This document shows, in pieces, positions 7,249-9,470 of a stretch of 9,470 nt of DNA. Made by a program: the position numbers and the translations under genes. The stretch covers positions 1 through 9,470 of the forward strand of contig QMPG01000098.1 in NCBI GenBank assembly GCA_003648455.1, given 5' to 3'. The first letter of the stretch is position 1, and each line of letters starts with the position of its first letter. The DNA comes from Bacteroidota bacterium (GTDB lineage Bacteria > Bacteroidota > Bacteroidia > Bacteroidales > B39-G9). The notes under the pieces were generated by a model, which did not search any database, was not told the origin of the DNA, and saw nothing but the letters and a program-made list of their open reading frames with translations.

Positions 7249-8592
7249 TTAAACTCCTGTATAATTTTGAGGAGTTATCTGTTTTAATTCATTTTTTACT
7301 TTTTCGCTAACATCCAAGCTATCTATAAAATCGGAAAAAGTTTGTTTTGTAATAACACTATTAGTTCTCGTTAGCTCTTTTAGTGCTTCATAAGGGTTTG
7401 GATATGCTTCCCGTCGAAGAATTGTTTGCAAGGCTTCTGCTACTACACTCCAATTATTTTCTAAATCATTATTTATTACATCTTGATTAATAATAAGTTT
7501 ATCAAGTCCTTTCAAAAGCGATTTTATCGAAATAATTGAGTGCGCAATAGGTACTCCAATATTTCTTAAAACAGTAGAATCGGTTAAATCTCTTTGTAAT
7601 CGTGATATTGGTAATTTTTGTGACAGATGTTGATAATAAGCATTTGCAATTCCAAGATTACCTTCTGAATTTTCAAAATCAATAGGATTAACTTTATGTG
7701 GCATTGCAGAAGAGCCAACTTCTCCTTTTTTAATTTTTTGCTTAAAATACCCCATTGAAATATACATCCAAATATCACGATCTAAATCAATCAAAATTGT
7801 GTTTATTCTTTTAAGATTATCAAAAATAGCTCCAAAATCATCATAATGAGATATTTGTGTTGTTGTTTGAAGTCTTTCTAATCGTAATATATCATTTACA
7901 AATGAGTTCGCAAAATCAACCCAGTCAATATCAGGATAGGCAACCTTATGAGCGTTGAAATTACCTGTTGCACCACCAAATTTTGCCGAACAAGGTATGT
8001 CCTTAAGCAATTCTAATTGTTTAGACAAACGCTCTACATAAACTTTTATTTCTTTGCCCACTCGTGTTGGCGATGCCGGCTGTCCATGAGTTCTAGCAAG
8101 CATAGGAATATCAGCCCATAATTCAGACAACTGTGTTAATTTCTCAATCAATCCGTCTAATAAAGGATAATACACAAAATTTATTGCATCACGCAATGAG
8201 TAAGGTATTGCTGTGTTGTTTATATCTTGAGAAGTGAGCCCAAAATGAATAAATTCCTTAAAATCAGATAAACCCAAAGCATCGAATTTTTCTTTTAAAA
8301 AATATTCAACAGCCTTAACATCGTGATTTGTAACTTTTTCTATTTCCTTTATCCTTATGGCATCTTCAATCTTAAAATCTTTATATACTTCTCTTAACAC
8401 GAAATAATTCTGCTCATCAAAATTCATTAATTGAGGTAAGGGTATGTTACATAATGCAATAAAATACTCAACTTCAACTAAAGTGCGATACTTTATTAAT
8501 GCAAACTCAGAAAAATATCCGTCTAATTCTTTTACTTTATCTCTGTATCGTCCATCAATAGGCGAAATTGCTGTTAATTCTTGTAAATCCAT
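7249..8592 (-). CDS. purB: Adenylosuccinate lyase
   Basis: PurB carries out two fumarate-releasing steps of purine synthesis: SAICAR to AICAR, and adenylosuccinate to AMP. The protein from the ATG at 8592 has 447 residues, normal for the E. coli-like form of the enzyme. It begins MDLQELTAISPIDGRYR, the usual N-terminal motif of this subgroup. Further hallmarks are TSQD (120-123), ARTHGQPASPT with His169, and the fumarase/aspartase superfamily signature GSSAMPHKVNP around residues 293-303, containing the catalytic serine. The C-terminus ITPQNYTG is also typical. A longer frame opens at a TTG at 8616, but those eight extra residues match nothing in the family and overlap a candidate -7 box, so I reject that start. 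The ABC exporter lies 43 bp downstream on the same strand. Confidence 0.96.
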   Translation of the reverse strand: MDLQELTAISPIDGRYRDKVKELDGYFSEFALIKYRTLVEVEYFIALCNIPLPQLMNFDEQNYFVLREVYKDFKIEDAIRIKEIEKVTNHDVKAVEYFLKEKFDALGLSDFKEFIHFGLTSQDINNTAIPYSLRDAINFVYYPLLDGLIEKLTQLSELWADIPMLARTHGQPASPTRVGKEIKVYVERLSKQLELLKDIPCSAKFGGATGNFNAHKVAYPDIDWVDFANSFVNDILRLERLQTTTQISHYDDFGAIFDNLKRINTILIDLDRDIWMYISMGYFKQKIKKGEVGSSAMPHKVNPIDFENSEGNLGIANAYYQHLSQKLPISRLQRDLTDSTVLRNIGVPIAHSIISIKSLLKGLDKLIINQDVINNDLENNWSVVAEALQTILRREAYPNPYEALKELTRTNSVITKQTFSDFIDSLDVSEKVKNELKQITPQNYTGV

Positions 8593-8613
8593 TACATTTA
8601 ATTTTAAAAAACA

Positions 8614-8621
8614 CAAAGTTA
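8614..8621 (-). promoter_or_regulatory. Candidate -7 box for purB
   Basis: On the minus strand these bases read TAACTTTG, a full match to the Bacteroidota -7 consensus TAnnTTTG. It lies about 21 bp upstream of the purB ATG at 8592. No TTG is seen at the expected -33 distance, so the call rests on the -7 box alone. The TTG of the alternative long purB start falls inside this box. Confidence 0.4.
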
Positions 8622-8833
8622 AAAAAAATAACTGTTCCTTTTAAAAAACTTCCTAATTTAAACGTATTTATATAAAAATAAATTATTTTTACTATAATTT
8701 ATTTTTGAGTATGCGTTTTAATATAAGATGAAATTATCAATCTAATAAATAAAATTTTAAAATTAATTTTAAAAACGTTTATTTGTCATTATAATTATTT
8801 GATTATATAGCATTTACAGGAATAAACTTAAAT

Positions 8834-8847
8834 GTCCCTTTAGGGAC
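8834..8847. repeat. REP-like palindrome, upstream copy 1
   Basis: GTCCCTTTAGGGAC is a perfect palindrome: 6-bp arms around TT. It is followed by TAAATATT, closely matching the tail GAAATATA after the second copy, so the two are direct repeats with a spacing of 51 bp. It lies upstream of the small transposase gene. Confidence 0.75.
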
Positions 8848-8884
8848 TAAATATTTTTAGCAATTGTAATAAATCTAAAACAAA

Positions 8885-8897
8885 GTCCCGTAGGGAC
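8885..8897. repeat. REP-like palindrome, upstream copy 2
   Basis: GTCCCGTAGGGAC has 5-bp arms around GTA, and is followed by GAAATATA. It ends 9 bp before the first possible and 15 bp before the preferred transposase start codon. A hairpin here in the mRNA could also limit translation of the transposase. Confidence 0.75.
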
Positions 8898-8912
8898 GAA
8901 ATATAAATGCTT

Positions 8913-9374
8913 ATGGCCAATACATATACCCAAATATATCTTCAATTCGTATTCGCAGTTCAAGACAGAGTTTCCTTAATTAAAGATGTTTGGAAAGATG
9001 AACTATACAAGTACATAACCGGAATTGTCCAAAATAATAAACATAAATTAATTGCAATAAACGGAATGCCCAATCATATTCATATTTTCATAGGTTATAA
9101 ACCTCATCAGCTAATACCTGATTTACTTCAGGATATAAAGGGCTCGTCCTCAGGTTGGATTAATAACAGAGGATTCGTAAATAACAAATTCAGAGGGCAA
9201 GAAAGTTATGGAGCGTTTTCATATTCTCATTCTCAAATCGATAGAGTAGCAAAATACATAATAAATCAGGAACAACACCATAAAAAGAAAAAATTCAGGG
9301 AAGAATATATAGAATTACTGAACAGATTTGATATTGATTATGATGATAGGTATATCTTAAAAGATATTGAATGA
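8913..9374 (+). CDS. Y1/HUH transposase, IS200-like or REP-associated (RAYT-type)
   Basis: This is a 153-aa single-strand DNA transposase of the Y1_Tnp family, which cuts and rejoins hairpin-bearing DNA ends through a tyrosine-DNA link. The start MANTYTQIYLQFVFAVQ matches the family; a second ATG six bases upstream (8907) would add only two residues. The metal-binding HUH motif is HIH (55-57) in GMPNHIHIFIGY. The likely catalytic tyrosine is Tyr115 in VAKYIINQEQHH. The segment FRGQESYGAFSYSHSQ (93-108) corresponds to the family's F-WQ-GYGAFS-S block, with GQ in place of the commoner WQ. The C-terminal YDDRYIL is also typical. The length is complete and no frameshift is seen, so it may be active. 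It is flanked by palindromic repeats on both sides. There is no TnpB gene. Confidence 0.9.
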   Translation: MANTYTQIYLQFVFAVQDRVSLIKDVWKDELYKYITGIVQNNKHKLIAINGMPNHIHIFIGYKPHQLIPDLLQDIKGSSSGWINNRGFVNNKFRGQESYGAFSYSHSQIDRVAKYIINQEQHHKKKKFREEYIELLNRFDIDYDDRYILKDIE

Positions 9375-9380
9375 TATATC

Positions 9381-9393
9381 GTTCCTACGGGAC
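9381..9393. repeat. REP-like palindrome, downstream inverted copy
   Basis: GTTCCTACGGGAC begins 6 bp after the transposase stop codon. It is the reverse complement of the 8885-8897 palindrome with one change (T at 9383 for C), which leaves a G-T wobble in the stem. It could double as the 3' hairpin of the transposase transcript; the T-rich run further on at about 9411-9418 is too distant for a standard terminator. Confidence 0.7.
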
Positions 9394-9470
9394 TTGAATT
9401 ATTTTATAATTTTTTTTCTATAAATATTAAACTCATATAAAATTTGGAAGACAAAGTAAGAATATCAGTA
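9394..9470. other. Non-coding A+T-rich right flank
   Basis: No gene or clear structure is seen after the last palindrome; the sequence is a run of A+T-rich DNA up to the window edge. Confidence 0.5.

Larger units (their letters stand above)
8593..8906. other. A+T-rich divergent intergenic region between purB and the transposase
   Basis: This gap of about 315 bp separates the divergent purB and transposase genes. Its purB side carries the candidate purB promoter. The middle (about 8640-8820) is very A+T-rich with no frame or strong hairpin that I can support. The transposase side contains two GTCCC/GGGAC palindromes listed separately. Confidence 0.6.
8885..9393 (+). mobile_element. Candidate IS200-like / RAYT unit with inverted flanking palindromes
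   Basis: An intact Y1 transposase gene is bracketed by GTCCCGTAGGGAC upstream and by the near-perfect reverse complement GTTCCTACGGGAC downstream. The similarity continues into the flanks (GAAATATA upstream, TATATCG downstream in inverted order). IS200/IS605 elements carry subterminal hairpins at both ends, whereas REP-associated transposases (RAYTs) are flanked by inverted REP sequences; the arrangement fits either. The extra upstream copy at 8834 favours a RAYT with its repeats over a simple insertion sequence. Exact ends are not resolved. Confidence 0.55.

Noticed and set aside
7584..7778. Minus-strand frame of 64 codons inside purB
   Set aside because: It overlaps the conserved PurB signature in another frame and shows no features of its own.
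8593..8616. Eight-residue N-terminal extension of PurB from a TTG at 8616
   Set aside because: The ATG at 8592 gives the family's usual N-terminus and length; the extension overlaps a full-match -7 box.
8444..8644. Plus-strand frame of 66 codons opposite the start of purB
   Set aside because: It is antisense to a well-supported gene, has no recognisable domain, and reads as a shadow frame.
8834..8897. Two repeats with a 51-bp spacing as a minimal CRISPR array
   Set aside because: The repeats are only 13-14 bp palindromes, there are just two of them, and no cas gene is near; REP-like units explain them better.

Overview
The window looks like chromosomal DNA of a low-GC member of the Bacteroidota. 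This rests on the strong A+T bias, short type II lipoprotein signals on secreted enzymes, the absence of clear Shine-Dalgarno sequences, TAnnTTTG-like promoter boxes, and protein families typical of that phylum. The assignment is an inference from style, not from a marker gene.

Layout. Positions 167-1516 and 1691-4060 (minus strand) hold two tandem GH13 alpha-amylase-family lipoproteins. The upstream one carries an N-terminal glycogen/starch-binding-type beta domain. Together they suggest maltodextrin, starch or glycogen breakdown at the cell envelope, but no SusC/SusD-type transporter is visible here. A 76-bp hairpin-forming repeat separates them. Divergent from them at 4325-5245 (plus) is a complete DUF58 (von Willebrand A-like) protein with a TTG start and no MoxR ATPase partner in the window. 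Convergent to it, 5385-7205 (minus) encodes an MsbA-type ABC exporter half-transporter. Only 43 bp upstream lies purB (adenylosuccinate lyase; real start at 8592, not the longer TTG frame), so purB and the exporter are probably co-transcribed. Divergent from purB, 8913-9374 (plus) encodes an intact small Y1/HUH transposase of the IS200/RAYT type.

The intergenic DNA is the most interesting part. Two intergenic regions each hold a 134-bp element with the same terminal inverted repeats (TGAgtCCACTnnnAAAAG), each bounded by a palindromic 4-bp direct repeat (AATT or TTAA). They look like two members of one non-autonomous (MITE-like) family whose interiors have diverged and contain different short palindromes. 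The transposase gene is flanked by three copies of a GTCCC...GGGAC palindrome, two upstream in direct orientation and one downstream inverted, which is the arrangement expected for a REP-associated tyrosine transposase and its repeats. The 1611-1686 hairpin is a third kind of dispersed-looking repeat. No tRNA, rRNA, CRISPR array or defence cassette was recognised. The protein-coding genes belong to known families; what may be under-described is the set of small repeats and their relation to the transposase.
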